Source of the DNA: UBA5951 sp009936885
GTDB taxonomy: Bacteria > Pseudomonadota > Alphaproteobacteria > Puniceispirillales > Puniceispirillaceae
DNA length: 64,000 bases
Direction of reading: 5' to 3'
NCBI GenBank assembly: GCA_937996625.1
Contig: CALKVA010000002.1
Span: 4,187-68,186 of the forward strand
Part shown: piece after piece, positions 1-9,065 of the stretch
How positions within the stretch are numbered: position 1 is the stretch's first letter
Layout of the letters: each line of letters begins with the position of its first letter
The notes under the pieces: model-generated
The model's database searches: none
What the model saw: the letters and a program-made list of their open reading frames with translations, nothing else
Told to the model about the DNA's origin: nothing
Translations under genes and position numbers: made by a program

Positions 1-1023
1 TTTTTTGATGAAGTGGCGCCTTTCAAGGTGGGATACAGCCCCTTCTTAGAATTTAAACTTGGCGAAACTACCTACATCGAGGTATTTTTTATAGGCGTAT
101 TAAATACGCTATTAGTTGCTGTTTTGGGCATTTTAGCAGCTACCGTCTTGGGCTTTTTTATAGGCATTATGAGAACCTCACAAAATTGGCTGGCATCAAA
201 ATGCGCCTTATTTTACGTTGAGACGTTCAGAAACATGCCTCTTCTTCTTCAGATTATGTTCTGGAATTTTGCCATTTTTCTTGCATTTCTCCCACCCCCG
301 AAACAATCAATTGAAATGGGAGTTTTTTTTCTAAATAGTAGAGGATTACATACTCCGGTTCCATTTATTGAAAATCATCTTTTATCAACAATTTGGTTTG
401 GGGTTATTTTTGCTTCATTTGTAGGCACTTTTGTTTTTGCAAAATGGTCTAAAAAACGTTTTGAGAGTACAGGCAAGTCACTTCCGGTATTCTTAATCTC
501 GCTAAGTTCAATAATCACCGTCAGTTATATCTCTTTTGTAATACTTGGAAGTCCTCTGGGGATTGATATTCCAGTCTTGGGTAAATTTAACTTTAAGGGT
601 GGCGGTCAACTTCCGCTTCCCCTTTTCTCATTATGGTTTGCGCTAACAATTTACACATCTGCATTTATTGCAGAGAATGTGCGCGCTGGTATTTCCTCTA
701 TATCAAAGGGGCAAGTCGAGGCAGCACGTTCGATAGGATTAACCCGTACACAAATGGTTAAGATGATAATTCTGCCGCAAGCATTAAGAGTTGTAATACC
801 GCCAACGATAAGCCAGTATTTAAATCTTACCAAAAATTCTTCATTGGCAATCGCTGTTGGATTTGAAGAGGTTGTGGCTGTTTGGGCTAATATTTCGCTT
901 AATCAGACAGGTCAGGCATTGATAATCATCGCTATGACGATTGTATTCTATGAATGCTGTAGCCTGTTTACGTCTTTCATTTTGAATATTTATAACAAAC
1001 GTGTACAGATTACAGAGCGGTAA
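1..1023 (+). CDS. aapQ: General L-amino-acid ABC transporter permease AapQ (5' partial)
   Basis: Inner-membrane permease of the AapJQMP general amino-acid importer. The reading frame is open from base 1, and FFDEV precedes the first possible GTG at 13, so the gene begins upstream of the window; AapQ is normally about 400 residues and roughly 340 are visible. Seen: several hydrophobic segments and the cytoplasmic EAA loop (about residues 226-258 of the visible part) with KGQVEAARSIGLTRTQM, which docks on the ATPase. aapM follows after 3 nt and aapP overlaps aapM, so the three are one operon; the binding protein aapJ would lie upstream. Confidence 0.93.
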   Translation, partial: FFDEVAPFKVGYSPFLEFKLGETTYIEVFFIGVLNTLLVAVLGILAATVLGFFIGIMRTSQNWLASKCALFYVETFRNMPLLLQIMFWNFAIFLAFLPPPKQSIEMGVFFLNSRGLHTPVPFIENHLLSTIWFGVIFASFVGTFVFAKWSKKRFESTGKSLPVFLISLSSIITVSYISFVILGSPLGIDIPVLGKFNFKGGGQLPLPLFSLWFALTIYTSAFIAENVRAGISSISKGQVEAARSIGLTRTQMVKMIILPQALRVVIPPTISQYLNLTKNSSLAIAVGFEEVVAVWANISLNQTGQALIIIAMTIVFYECCSLFTSFILNIYNKRVQITER

Positions 1024-1026
1024 ATA

Positions 1027-2154
1027 ATGGCTGATAGTACATTAAAATTCAAAAAATTACCTGACAGAGAACCCCCGGAAAACACCATTGGTTGGATTGC
1101 GTGGATACGAGATAACTTATTTAGCTCCGCTACAAATACGCTAACCACTCTTATATTTGTATATTTATTTTATCTTTATATTCCGCCCTTTATTGAATGG
1201 GCTATTATAAATGCGAATATATCAGGAACAGACCGTTCTGTTTGTGATGCAAATAAAAGCGGTGCATGCTGGACCTTCATTAAGATAAGATTAGAGCAGT
1301 TATTATTCGGGTTATATTTTGCATCTAATCCTGAGCAAACATGGCGCCCAATTGTTGCGTTTTCTGTTTTTGGAATGCTCATTATTCCATTAGTCATTGA
1401 TAAAACACCGCACAAAAAATGGCTTCTTATCGCCCTGCTCACTCTCTATCCTTTATTGTTTATTTGTGTTGTTTATGGCGGCGTTTTTGGCATTCCGGTC
1501 TCTGATACAGGTCAATGGGGCGGACTTTTATTAACATTTGCACTTTCGTTCGTCGGTATTATCGTGGCTCTGCCTCTTGGTATATTGCTGGCACTTGGAA
1601 GGCGCTCTGAAATGCCCATCGTAAAAATGATGAGTGTTACTTATATCGAGTTCTGGAGAGGCACGCCTCTTATTACGATATTATTTATGGCATCTGTCAT
1701 GCTTCCATTATTTTTTCCGTCAGGTGTTGATTTTGATAAAGTCGTAAGAGCGATGATTGGAATAACCTTGTTTCAATCCGCCTATACCGCCGAAGCTGTT
1801 CGGGGCGGATTACAAGCCATAGATAAAGGGCAAAATGAAGCAGCTATGGCGCTTGGAATGGGATATTGGCGTCGGACAATTCTGATAGTATTACCTCAGG
1901 CACTTAAAATTTCAATTCCATCTATTGTGAATACGTTTATTGCTCTTTTCAAAGATACATCGTTGGTATCTATTATTGGATTACTAGATCTTCTAAAAAT
2001 GGCTCAAAACTCTTCTCGGTCGCTTGACTGGAATGGCTATGATATAGAAGGATATTTATTTGCTGGCTTTGTGTTCTGGATCTTCTGTTATGGAATGTCT
2101 AGCTATAGCCAAAAACTGGAACGAAAACTTGATACTGATAGGAGAGCTGAATGA
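1027..2154 (+). CDS. aapM: General L-amino-acid ABC transporter permease AapM
   Basis: Second permease subunit of the Aap importer, 375 residues, a normal length. It has a hydrophobic N-terminal region, a central insert with periplasmic character containing Cys residues, and a C-terminal HisMQ-type permease domain with the EAA loop KGQNEAAMALGMGYWRR. It starts 3 nt after aapQ and its stop overlaps the aapP start in an ATGA, indicating translational coupling. It pairs with AapQ as a heterodimer in the inner membrane. Confidence 0.94.
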   Translation: MADSTLKFKKLPDREPPENTIGWIAWIRDNLFSSATNTLTTLIFVYLFYLYIPPFIEWAIINANISGTDRSVCDANKSGACWTFIKIRLEQLLFGLYFASNPEQTWRPIVAFSVFGMLIIPLVIDKTPHKKWLLIALLTLYPLLFICVVYGGVFGIPVSDTGQWGGLLLTFALSFVGIIVALPLGILLALGRRSEMPIVKMMSVTYIEFWRGTPLITILFMASVMLPLFFPSGVDFDKVVRAMIGITLFQSAYTAEAVRGGLQAIDKGQNEAAMALGMGYWRRTILIVLPQALKISIPSIVNTFIALFKDTSLVSIIGLLDLLKMAQNSSRSLDWNGYDIEGYLFAGFVFWIFCYGMSSYSQKLERKLDTDRRAE

Positions 2155-2930
2155 CTAGTACTGCCGCATCTAAAAAACCGATGATGACGGACCCCCCCCC
2201 TATCATTACAATCAATAAACTAAATAAGTGGTATGGTAAGTTTCACGTTCTAAAAGACATCGATCTTAATGTAAATAAAACCGAGAAAATTGTGATATGT
2301 GGCCCTTCTGGCTCTGGCAAATCAACCTTAATTAGATGCATCAATCGACTGGAAGTGCATCAAGAAGGCAGTATCATTGTCGATGGGACAGAGCTTACAG
2401 ATGATGTGAAACAAATAAATGAGATTAGAAGCGATGTTGGAATGGTTTTTCAGCATTTTAATTTGTTTCCACACTTAACGGTATTAGAAAATTGCACGCT
2501 AGCGCCAATTTGGGTTCGCAAAAAATCTAAAATAGAAGCAGATGAGCTAGGGATGGAATTATTGAATAAGGTAAGAATTCCTGACCAAGCCCATAAATAT
2601 CCTGGCCAATTATCAGGAGGGCAGCAACAGCGTGTCGCGATAGCGCGGGCCTTATGTATGCAGCCAAGGGTGATGCTATTTGACGAACCAACATCAGCGC
2701 TTGATCCTGAAATGATAAAAGAAGTTCTGGAGACTATGATAGAATTAGCCGATTCTGGCATGACAATGCTCGTGGTTACCCACGAAATGGGATTTGCAAA
2801 CAAGGTTGCAGACCGAGTGATATTTATGGATGAGGGACAAATTGTAGAGCAAAACGATCCTAAGAACTTTTTCAATAATCCTAAGTCAGAAAGAACAAAG
2901 TTATTTTTAAGTCAAATCTTGAATCATTAA
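2151..2930 (+). CDS. aapP: General L-amino-acid ABC transporter ATPase AapP
   Basis: Cytoplasmic ATPase that powers AapQM. Seen: Walker A GPSGSGKST, signature LSGGQQQR, Walker B VMLFDEPTS and the switch His in VVTHEMG; 259 residues, normal for the family. The start overlaps the aapM stop (ATGA) and is preceded by AGGAGAG. Odd: codons for three prolines near residues 15-17 form an uninterrupted run of nine C at 2192-2200, striking in AT-rich DNA and a possible slippage site. Last gene of the aap operon. Confidence 0.95.
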   Translation: MTSTAASKKPMMTDPPPIITINKLNKWYGKFHVLKDIDLNVNKTEKIVICGPSGSGKSTLIRCINRLEVHQEGSIIVDGTELTDDVKQINEIRSDVGMVFQHFNLFPHLTVLENCTLAPIWVRKKSKIEADELGMELLNKVRIPDQAHKYPGQLSGGQQQRVAIARALCMQPRVMLFDEPTSALDPEMIKEVLETMIELADSGMTMLVVTHEMGFANKVADRVIFMDEGQIVEQNDPKNFFNNPKSERTKLFLSQILNH

Positions 2931-3161
2931 TTCAAAAACACACTGGTTTACCGTCTTAATACGCCCTAAATCCAAAAAAATATAAAAAACGCGAAAAAAT
3001 TAACTTCTTTATTTACCAAATATGAGTGTTTTTTAGTGATTTGTTAGAACATTTCTCATATTTTCTCCGGTTTGCATCTCGTTATTCAGAAAAAATGATT
3101 TACACTGTTGCCAAGCAAATGGCTATCTTGTTAGGTTTAAAGTATTAATTGTAAAAGTTCT

Positions 3162-3167
3162 AGGAGG
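3162..3167 (+). promoter_or_regulatory. Strong ribosome binding site of proX
   Basis: AGGAGG lies 5 nt before the proX ATG at 3173. It is the canonical anti-16S sequence and matches the site that selects the proW start at 4228-4233. The 230-base gap upstream of it (2931-3161) is AT-rich and must hold the proXWV promoter, but I cannot assign the hexamers with confidence. Confidence 0.7.
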
Positions 3168-3172
3168 AACAA

Positions 3173-4180
3173 ATGAACAAAATTTTAACAGGCGCTTTCG
3201 TCTCGATTGCAGGCATGTTTATTGCCGGCTCAGCAATCGCAGGTGGCCATGACTCTTGCGGTGAAATCACCATAGCAGAGATGGATTGGGCTTCAGCGGA
3301 GCTTATAGCTAATATTGATAAAATTATTTTAGAGGAAGGTTACGGTTGCTCAGTTGAATTAATTCCAGGCGCGACAATGACCACATTCGCTTCAATGGAC
3401 ACAAAAGGTGTGCCTGATGTTGCACCTGAATTATGGGCGAATGCCGTTCAAACACCACTTGCAAAGGCTGAGGAAGAAGGACGCCTTTTCATGTTGAACG
3501 GTGCACCAATAACTGGCGCTGGCGAAGGATGGATGATTAGCACAAAAATAATGGAAGAGAACGGACTTAAAACACTTGAAGATGTTCTTGCGCGTCCTGA
3601 CCTTTTCCCACATCCAGAAGACCCGTCAAAAGGCGGAATTGTAACTTGTCCGTCAGGATGGGGATGTCAAATTGCTACTGGTCAGCTTTTCAAAGCAAAT
3701 GATATGGAAGCAAAAGGTTGGATGCTAGTCGAGTCTGGTTCTTCTGCAGGATTAAACGGTTCAATAGAAAAAGCTATCACACGTAATGAGCCTTGGTTCG
3801 GATATTATTGGGGTCCAACAGTTCTAGCTGCTCAAGGTGGTCTATCACTATTAGACATGGGTGCTTTTGCAGGCAATGACAACTGGGATAACTGTTTGAT
3901 GGATCCAGAGTGTCAAGATCCAAAGCCGTCAGGCTGGGTCGTATCCGAAGTGACGTCAGTTGTAGCAGCAAACTTCATTGAAAATGGACCTAAAGCTGGA
4001 AAGGCATACATTGAAAAAAGAAATTTTCCTTCTGATGTAATGATGTCTATGCTGGTCTGGATGAATGAAAACCAAGCTAGTGGTGAAGATGCAGCTTATG
4101 AATTCTTATCAAGACACCCCGAAGTTTGGACGCAGTGGGTGACCGTACAAGGTGCTAATTTAGTTAAAAGGGCACTTTAA
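3173..4180 (+). CDS. proX: Glycine betaine/proline-type ABC transporter substrate-binding protein
   Basis: Periplasmic binding protein of the OpuAC/ProX family, 335 residues. Seen: an N-terminal signal peptide (MNKILTGAFVSIAG..., cleavage likely after SAIA near residue 23), then the two-lobed OpuAC domain with aromatic-rich stretches such as PSGWGCQ and EPWFGYYWGP that would form the cage for a quaternary ammonium ligand. It is followed by proW and proV. The ligand could be glycine betaine, proline betaine or choline; the sequence alone does not decide. Confidence 0.9.
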   Translation: MNKILTGAFVSIAGMFIAGSAIAGGHDSCGEITIAEMDWASAELIANIDKIILEEGYGCSVELIPGATMTTFASMDTKGVPDVAPELWANAVQTPLAKAEEEGRLFMLNGAPITGAGEGWMISTKIMEENGLKTLEDVLARPDLFPHPEDPSKGGIVTCPSGWGCQIATGQLFKANDMEAKGWMLVESGSSAGLNGSIEKAITRNEPWFGYYWGPTVLAAQGGLSLLDMGAFAGNDNWDNCLMDPECQDPKPSGWVVSEVTSVVAANFIENGPKAGKAYIEKRNFPSDVMMSMLVWMNENQASGEDAAYEFLSRHPEVWTQWVTVQGANLVKRAL

Positions 4181-4197
4181 ACTTATTAAAACGATAA

Positions 4198-4227
4198 AAA
4201 TGGGCCATGATTGGCCCATTTCTTTTT
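4198..4227 (+). terminator. Intra-operon hairpin terminator between proX and proW
   Basis: A perfect 10-bp stem, AAATGGGCCA (4198-4207) pairing with TGGCCCATTT (4212-4221) around a TGAT loop, is followed at once by CTTTTT. This has the form of a Rho-independent terminator. It sits 17 nt after the proX stop and ends 1 nt before the proW ribosome binding site. Placed here it should give more proX than proWV mRNA, as expected for a binding protein needed in excess. Confidence 0.82.
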
Positions 4228-4239
4228 AGGAGGAAAAAA

Positions 4240-5130
4240 TTGAGCCTGCTTACAGAATTTCCCAAAATGGGCAGAACCGACTTAAGAGACTTCAAGAAAG
4301 CTATCGATGAAAGTTTCAGAGATTTCACTCGGAACTATGGAGAAGCTATTGAAAACTTTTTTGACCCGCTGCTTTATTTCCTCGTTTGGCTAGAAAAATT
4401 ATTTTTAAATACACCTTGGCCAATCATAATGGCCGTTATTGCGTTGTTGGTATATTTCGGCTCAAGAAGTATAAAACTCACAATTGGTGCGATTGTAGCT
4501 TTCTTATTGATTGGTTATCTCGATATGTGGGAAGATACCATGGCAACATTAGCGATTATTTCGGTTGCAACAATTGTTTGCATTAGCGTTGGCATACCGA
4601 TCGGAATATTGATGGCTCGCTCAAACAGAACGCAGACTGTGGTAACCCCTATTCTTGATATTATGCAAACAATACCGAGTTTTGTTTATCTTATACCTGT
4701 TGTGATGTTACTTGGTATTGGAAAGGTACCCGGATTATTAGCCGTATGCATATATGCCATTCCACCTATTGTTCGCCTTACCAACCTTGGAATTAGATTG
4801 GTTGACAAAGATGTTATGGAGGCCTCAGAGGCGTTTGGTGCTAGTTACAAACAAAAATTATTAGATGTGCAAATTCCACTCGCGCTTCCCAATATATTTG
4901 CAGGTGTAAACCAAACCATAATGATGGCTTTGTCGATGGTTGTTATTGCTTCAATGATTGGAGTTAAGGGCTTAGGGGTGCCTGTTCTAAGAGCAATATC
5001 AAATCAATATTTGGCTTTGGGCGTCATGAATGGATTGGCAATTGTCGTATTGGCAATTTTATTTGATAGAGTATCTCAATCCTTTGGCAAAAGATTGCAA
5101 GCTCATAGAGAAAGTGGTCATAATGTCTGA
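4240..5130 (+). CDS. proW: Glycine betaine/proline-type ABC transporter permease
   Basis: Inner-membrane permease of the ProXWV importer, 296 residues from the TTG at 4240. That start is chosen because AGGAGG at 4228-4233 sits 6 nt upstream; the in-frame ATG at 4207 lies inside the terminator hairpin and has no ribosome binding site. Seen: hydrophobic segments, and the EAA loop EASEAFGASYKQKLLDVQIP. Its stop overlaps the proV ATG by 8 nt. A long amphipathic N-terminus before the first membrane segment is normal for ProW. Confidence 0.9.
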   Translation: MSLLTEFPKMGRTDLRDFKKAIDESFRDFTRNYGEAIENFFDPLLYFLVWLEKLFLNTPWPIIMAVIALLVYFGSRSIKLTIGAIVAFLLIGYLDMWEDTMATLAIISVATIVCISVGIPIGILMARSNRTQTVVTPILDIMQTIPSFVYLIPVVMLLGIGKVPGLLAVCIYAIPPIVRLTNLGIRLVDKDVMEASEAFGASYKQKLLDVQIPLALPNIFAGVNQTIMMALSMVVIASMIGVKGLGVPVLRAISNQYLALGVMNGLAIVVLAILFDRVSQSFGKRLQAHRESGHNV

Positions 5131-6169
5131 TATAAAGGTATCTATTAATAATCTATATAAAATATTTGGTAGCGATGCCGCATCAATGGTTGATTTGGTG
5201 AAAGAGGGGATGTCGAAGTCAGATTTGCTTGAAAAGCATGGCCATGTACTTGGTTTAGACAATGTTAATATAGATGTAAGAAAACAACAAATTCAAGTCA
5301 TAATGGGTCTTTCTGGGTCTGGTAAATCAACCTTAATAAGACATATTAACCGTCTGATTGAGCCGACATCTGGCTCTATTATTGTTGATGGTGATGATAT
5401 TTTATCAATGTCCCTAGCCGAGTTGCGTGATTTCAGGCGTAGCAAAGCTAGCATGGTTTTCCAAAAATTTGGATTACTACCGCATCGAAAGGTAATAGAT
5501 AATGTCGCCTATGGGCTAAGTATCCAGGGTATAAATAAAGAAGAAGCATTAGCCAGATCTAATAAGTGGATCAAGAGTGTCGGTTTGACTGGTTTTGAAA
5601 ATCACTATCCATCTCAGCTTTCTGGGGGAATGCAACAGCGCGTTGGATTAGCGCGTGCTCTTGCAACGGACGCAGATATACTTCTTATGGATGAGGCTTT
5701 TTCAGCACTTGACCCTTTAATCCGATCTGATATGCAGGATGTATTATTATCGCTTCAGGAACAGCTTCATAAAACGATAATATTTATCACGCATGACCTC
5801 GATGAGGCGCTAAAGCTTGGTGACGATATTGCTATTTTAAGAGATGGCGCAGTTATCCAGTCTGGAACGGCTGAAAAAATAATACTCCACCCAGCCGATG
5901 ATTATGTAACAGATTTTATCAAAGATATTAATAAGGCCCGTGTTCTTAAGGTAAGCTCTGTTATGGCAAAAGACGAAAAAATAAAAGGGCCTGAAATTTC
6001 GGATAATGTGATTATTGAGGATGCCTTGCAAACTGTTTCCCAATCAGGATCAAATGGGGCAATCATTGTTAAGAACGGAAAAAAAGTCGGAACCGTTTCC
6101 TTAACTGATATGATAATGGCAATTGCACGTTCTACAGAGAATACTGATAGTGATACTGTTTACAGGTAA
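5123..6169 (+). CDS. proV: Glycine betaine/proline-type ABC transporter ATPase
   Basis: ATPase of the betaine importer, 348 residues from the ATG at 5123, which overlaps the proW end by 8 nt (ATGTCTGA). Seen: Walker A GLSGSGKST, signature LSGGMQQR, Walker B ILLMDEAFSALD, and a C-terminal CBS-like region (about residues 290-340) that in OpuA/ProV senses ionic strength. The region upstream of MSDIK in the same frame is proW coding sequence and should not be included. Third gene of proXWV. Confidence 0.92.
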   Translation: MSDIKVSINNLYKIFGSDAASMVDLVKEGMSKSDLLEKHGHVLGLDNVNIDVRKQQIQVIMGLSGSGKSTLIRHINRLIEPTSGSIIVDGDDILSMSLAELRDFRRSKASMVFQKFGLLPHRKVIDNVAYGLSIQGINKEEALARSNKWIKSVGLTGFENHYPSQLSGGMQQRVGLARALATDADILLMDEAFSALDPLIRSDMQDVLLSLQEQLHKTIIFITHDLDEALKLGDDIAILRDGAVIQSGTAEKIILHPADDYVTDFIKDINKARVLKVSSVMAKDEKIKGPEISDNVIIEDALQTVSQSGSNGAIIVKNGKKVGTVSLTDMIMAIARSTENTDSDTVYR

Positions 6170-6252
6170 TTTTTGTTTTATATGCAGGTTAAACAAATAT
6201 TTTTTAAATTTAGGCCATTGGCTCTTACACCTCATCTAAGGATACAACATTA

Positions 6253-7545
6253 GTGAGCAAAACAGCTATTGTTATACATCCAGAGGTGCGAATTCTTCCA
6301 ACCTCTCGAAACTCAGATGCTTTATTGAATGAAGCGTGCGGTCTTGCCGAAGCGATTAAGCTTGAAGTAATCCACCGTGAGGTCGTAAAACTCTTCTCCC
6401 CTAAGGCTGGAACATACTTTGGGGCTGGATTTCTGGAGTTATTAATTGAGCGAATTGAGCTTGAGGATCCACATCCTGTTATAATTTTCGATTGCTCATT
6501 AAGTCCTGTTCAGCACCGTAATTTGGAAGAAATGCTTGGCTGTAAGGCAATTGATAGAACCGCATTAATTTTAGAAATTTTTGGCGCTAGAGCAAACACC
6601 CATGCAGGAAGACTTCAAGTAGAGCTGGCCTCCCTTACGTTTCAGCGCTCGCGTTTGGTTCGAAGTTGGACACATCTTGAAAGACAAAGAGGCGGAAGTG
6701 GCTTTCTTGGTGGCCCTGGTGAGAGACAGATAGAACTCGACCGCCGCATGCTATTAGAGCGCGTGGTTAAAATTAAAGAAGAGCTTAAGGAAGTTGAGAG
6801 AACAAGACAAATCCAACGCAAAAACAGAAATCGAACAGAAACTCCAACAATAGCTCTTGTAGGGTATACTAATGCAGGTAAATCTACTTTGTTCAATGCA
6901 TTAACCGCTTCGAATGTCATGGCTAAGGATATGTTATTTGCAACCCTTGACCCTACCTTACGCATGGCCGAGCTTCCAACTGGTCAAAAAATAATTCTAG
7001 CTGATACGGTAGGGTTTATAAGCGAGCTTCCAACAGAATTAGTCGAGGCATTTAAAAGCACTTTAGAAGAGGTAACACAGGCTGATTTCTTATTACATGT
7101 GCATGATGCATCCTCGCCATTTCTGGAAGAAGAAGCAGAGGATGTGAATAAAATACTTGGTGATCTTGGGTTAGATGGGGATGAGCTTTCTCAAAAGGTA
7201 ATTCACGTGCTTAACAAATCAGACCTAATTCCATCTAACAAACAACAAGAATTAGAACATATGTTTCCAAATGGGGCATTTTTGTCGGCGCTCTCTCACT
7301 CAAATTTTCAAAGCTTAGTTAGTTTAATTGAGGAAGCTATAAACATAGATTCTGCTGTTTATAGCTTTCATATTTCTTCTCGTTTTGGTGACGCTCGCGC
7401 TTACTTGCATCAGAATGGAATTGTGCTTCATTCATGCTTTAATGATGATGGGTTTGAGAGCTTAACGGTAAGGCTGTCTGATGCTTACTATCAACGTTTT
7501 ACTACCCGTTGGACAGAATATGATATCCCAGAAAAAGGTATCTAA
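6253..7545 (+). CDS. hflX: Ribosome-associated GTPase HflX
   Basis: GTPase that binds the 50S subunit and splits or rescues stalled ribosomes; 430 residues. Seen: the N-terminal HflX domain with the glycine-rich linker RGGSGFLGGPGERQIE, then the G domain with G1 GYTNAGKST (about residue 203), G3 DTVGF and G4 NKSD. Start is GTG at 6253, with AAGGA about 10 nt upstream. In many proteobacteria hflX directly follows hfq; here hfq is about 14 kb away on the other strand. Confidence 0.94.
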   Translation: MSKTAIVIHPEVRILPTSRNSDALLNEACGLAEAIKLEVIHREVVKLFSPKAGTYFGAGFLELLIERIELEDPHPVIIFDCSLSPVQHRNLEEMLGCKAIDRTALILEIFGARANTHAGRLQVELASLTFQRSRLVRSWTHLERQRGGSGFLGGPGERQIELDRRMLLERVVKIKEELKEVERTRQIQRKNRNRTETPTIALVGYTNAGKSTLFNALTASNVMAKDMLFATLDPTLRMAELPTGQKIILADTVGFISELPTELVEAFKSTLEEVTQADFLLHVHDASSPFLEEEAEDVNKILGDLGLDGDELSQKVIHVLNKSDLIPSNKQQELEHMFPNGAFLSALSHSNFQSLVSLIEEAINIDSAVYSFHISSRFGDARAYLHQNGIVLHSCFNDDGFESLTVRLSDAYYQRFTTRWTEYDIPEKGI

Positions 7546-7640
7546 AAATCAAGTTAAACTAGTCCAATAGCCCCTTCTAAACGAATAAGAAGTACGGACA
7601 TAATATCATTTTTAACTGATAAATTTAGGGCAGTATTTTT

Positions 7641-9065
7641 ATGAAAACAATAATGTGGTTCCGTCAGGATCTAAGACTAGCCGACAACCCTGCTCTAATT
7701 GAAGCGGTGAATAGCGGTGAGATTATTCCAGTTTATATTCTAGACGACCATAATTCAGGCTCTCAGAAAATGGGCGCTGCAAGTAGGCTCTGGCTACACC
7801 ACTCATTAGAATCGCTAGGTAAGTCCTTAAACGGGAATTTGAAATTTTTTAAGGGACCTGCGGATAAAATTCTGCCTGAATTAATTCTCCAAACAAACGC
7901 AGATAAAATCGTATGGAACAGATGTTATGAGCCTTGGCGAATGACACGTGATATATCAATTAAACAACATATCAAAGAATTAGGTGTTGAGGTAAAAAGT
8001 TTTGCAGGGTCGCTTTTGTGGGAGCCGCATCAAATACAAAAATCCGATGGCACTCATTACCGCGTATTCACACCCTTCTACCGCAGGGGGTGTCTTGCTG
8101 CCACGCCGCCAAGAAAACCGCTTGCAGCCCCAACTGATATTAAATATTCACAGCAAATTATAAAATCCAAAAATTGCACGCTACCTGAACTTGAATTATT
8201 GCCTATGCATAAATGGTCTCGCTCGATACTTAACGAGTGGAAGATAGGCGAGCAAGATGCTGCCCAAACGCTTACTGAATTTCTTGAGAATGGGATTTCA
8301 AGCTACAAAACAGGCAGAAACATTCCCTCGCAAAAGTCGGTTTCTAGATTATCGCCAAGATTGCATTTTGGTGAATTATCACCAAATCAGGTCTGGTACG
8401 CGTCTCAAGACGTAATTGAGCCAGGAGATTCTAATTTAGATAGCTTTCTTTCTGAATTGGGCTGGCGTGAATTTGCCCATCATTTAAACGTTCATCACCA
8501 AACACTTGCAAATGAGAATCTAAACCCAAAATTCAATTCATTTGCTTGGAAAATGACACCAGATAGTCTTAAAGCATGGCAAACAGGCATGACAGGCTAT
8601 CCAATTGTAGATGCTGGTATGAGAGAGCTATATCAAACAGGCTACATGCACAACCGGCTGCGGATGATTGTTGGCTCTTTTCTTGTCAAAAATCTTCTAC
8701 AGCATTGGCACCATGGACGAGATTGGTTTCATGATTGTTTGGTGGATGCAGATTTGTGTGTTAATTCAGCAAGCTGGCAATGGATTGCTGGGTGCGGTGC
8801 AGATGCTGCACCCTATTTCCGAATTTTCAATCCGATCACACAAGGTGAGAAATTTGATGCCGATGGGGCCTATACACGCAAATGGGTGCCAGAATTAGCA
8901 GAGCTACCTAAAAAATACCTTTATTGTCCATGGCAAGCACCCACTGAGATATTAGAAGAAAGCGGTGTTCAACTTGGCAACTCTTATCCGATGCCTATCG
9001 TAGACCTTAAAGCCTCAAGAGAAATGGCCCTTGAAGCTTTCTCAAAGTTACCAAAGTCAGCCTGA
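7641..9065 (+). CDS. phr: Class I CPD photolyase
   Basis: Deoxyribodipyrimidine photolyase: repairs cyclobutane pyrimidine dimers with blue/near-UV light using reduced FAD. 474 residues. Seen: N-terminal Rossmann antenna domain (MWFRQDLRLADNPAL), then the helical FAD domain with GWREFAHH, the YPIVDAGMREL active-site segment, HNRLRMI, and NSASWQWIAGCG(A)D. The stop overlaps the start of the next photolyase by one base (TGATG), so both are cotranslated. The antenna chromophore (MTHF or a deazaflavin) cannot be decided by eye. Confidence 0.94.
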   Translation: MKTIMWFRQDLRLADNPALIEAVNSGEIIPVYILDDHNSGSQKMGAASRLWLHHSLESLGKSLNGNLKFFKGPADKILPELILQTNADKIVWNRCYEPWRMTRDISIKQHIKELGVEVKSFAGSLLWEPHQIQKSDGTHYRVFTPFYRRGCLAATPPRKPLAAPTDIKYSQQIIKSKNCTLPELELLPMHKWSRSILNEWKIGEQDAAQTLTEFLENGISSYKTGRNIPSQKSVSRLSPRLHFGELSPNQVWYASQDVIEPGDSNLDSFLSELGWREFAHHLNVHHQTLANENLNPKFNSFAWKMTPDSLKAWQTGMTGYPIVDAGMRELYQTGYMHNRLRMIVGSFLVKNLLQHWHHGRDWFHDCLVDADLCVNSASWQWIAGCGADAAPYFRIFNPITQGEKFDADGAYTRKWVPELAELPKKYLYCPWQAPTEILEESGVQLGNSYPMPIVDLKASREMALEAFSKLPKSA

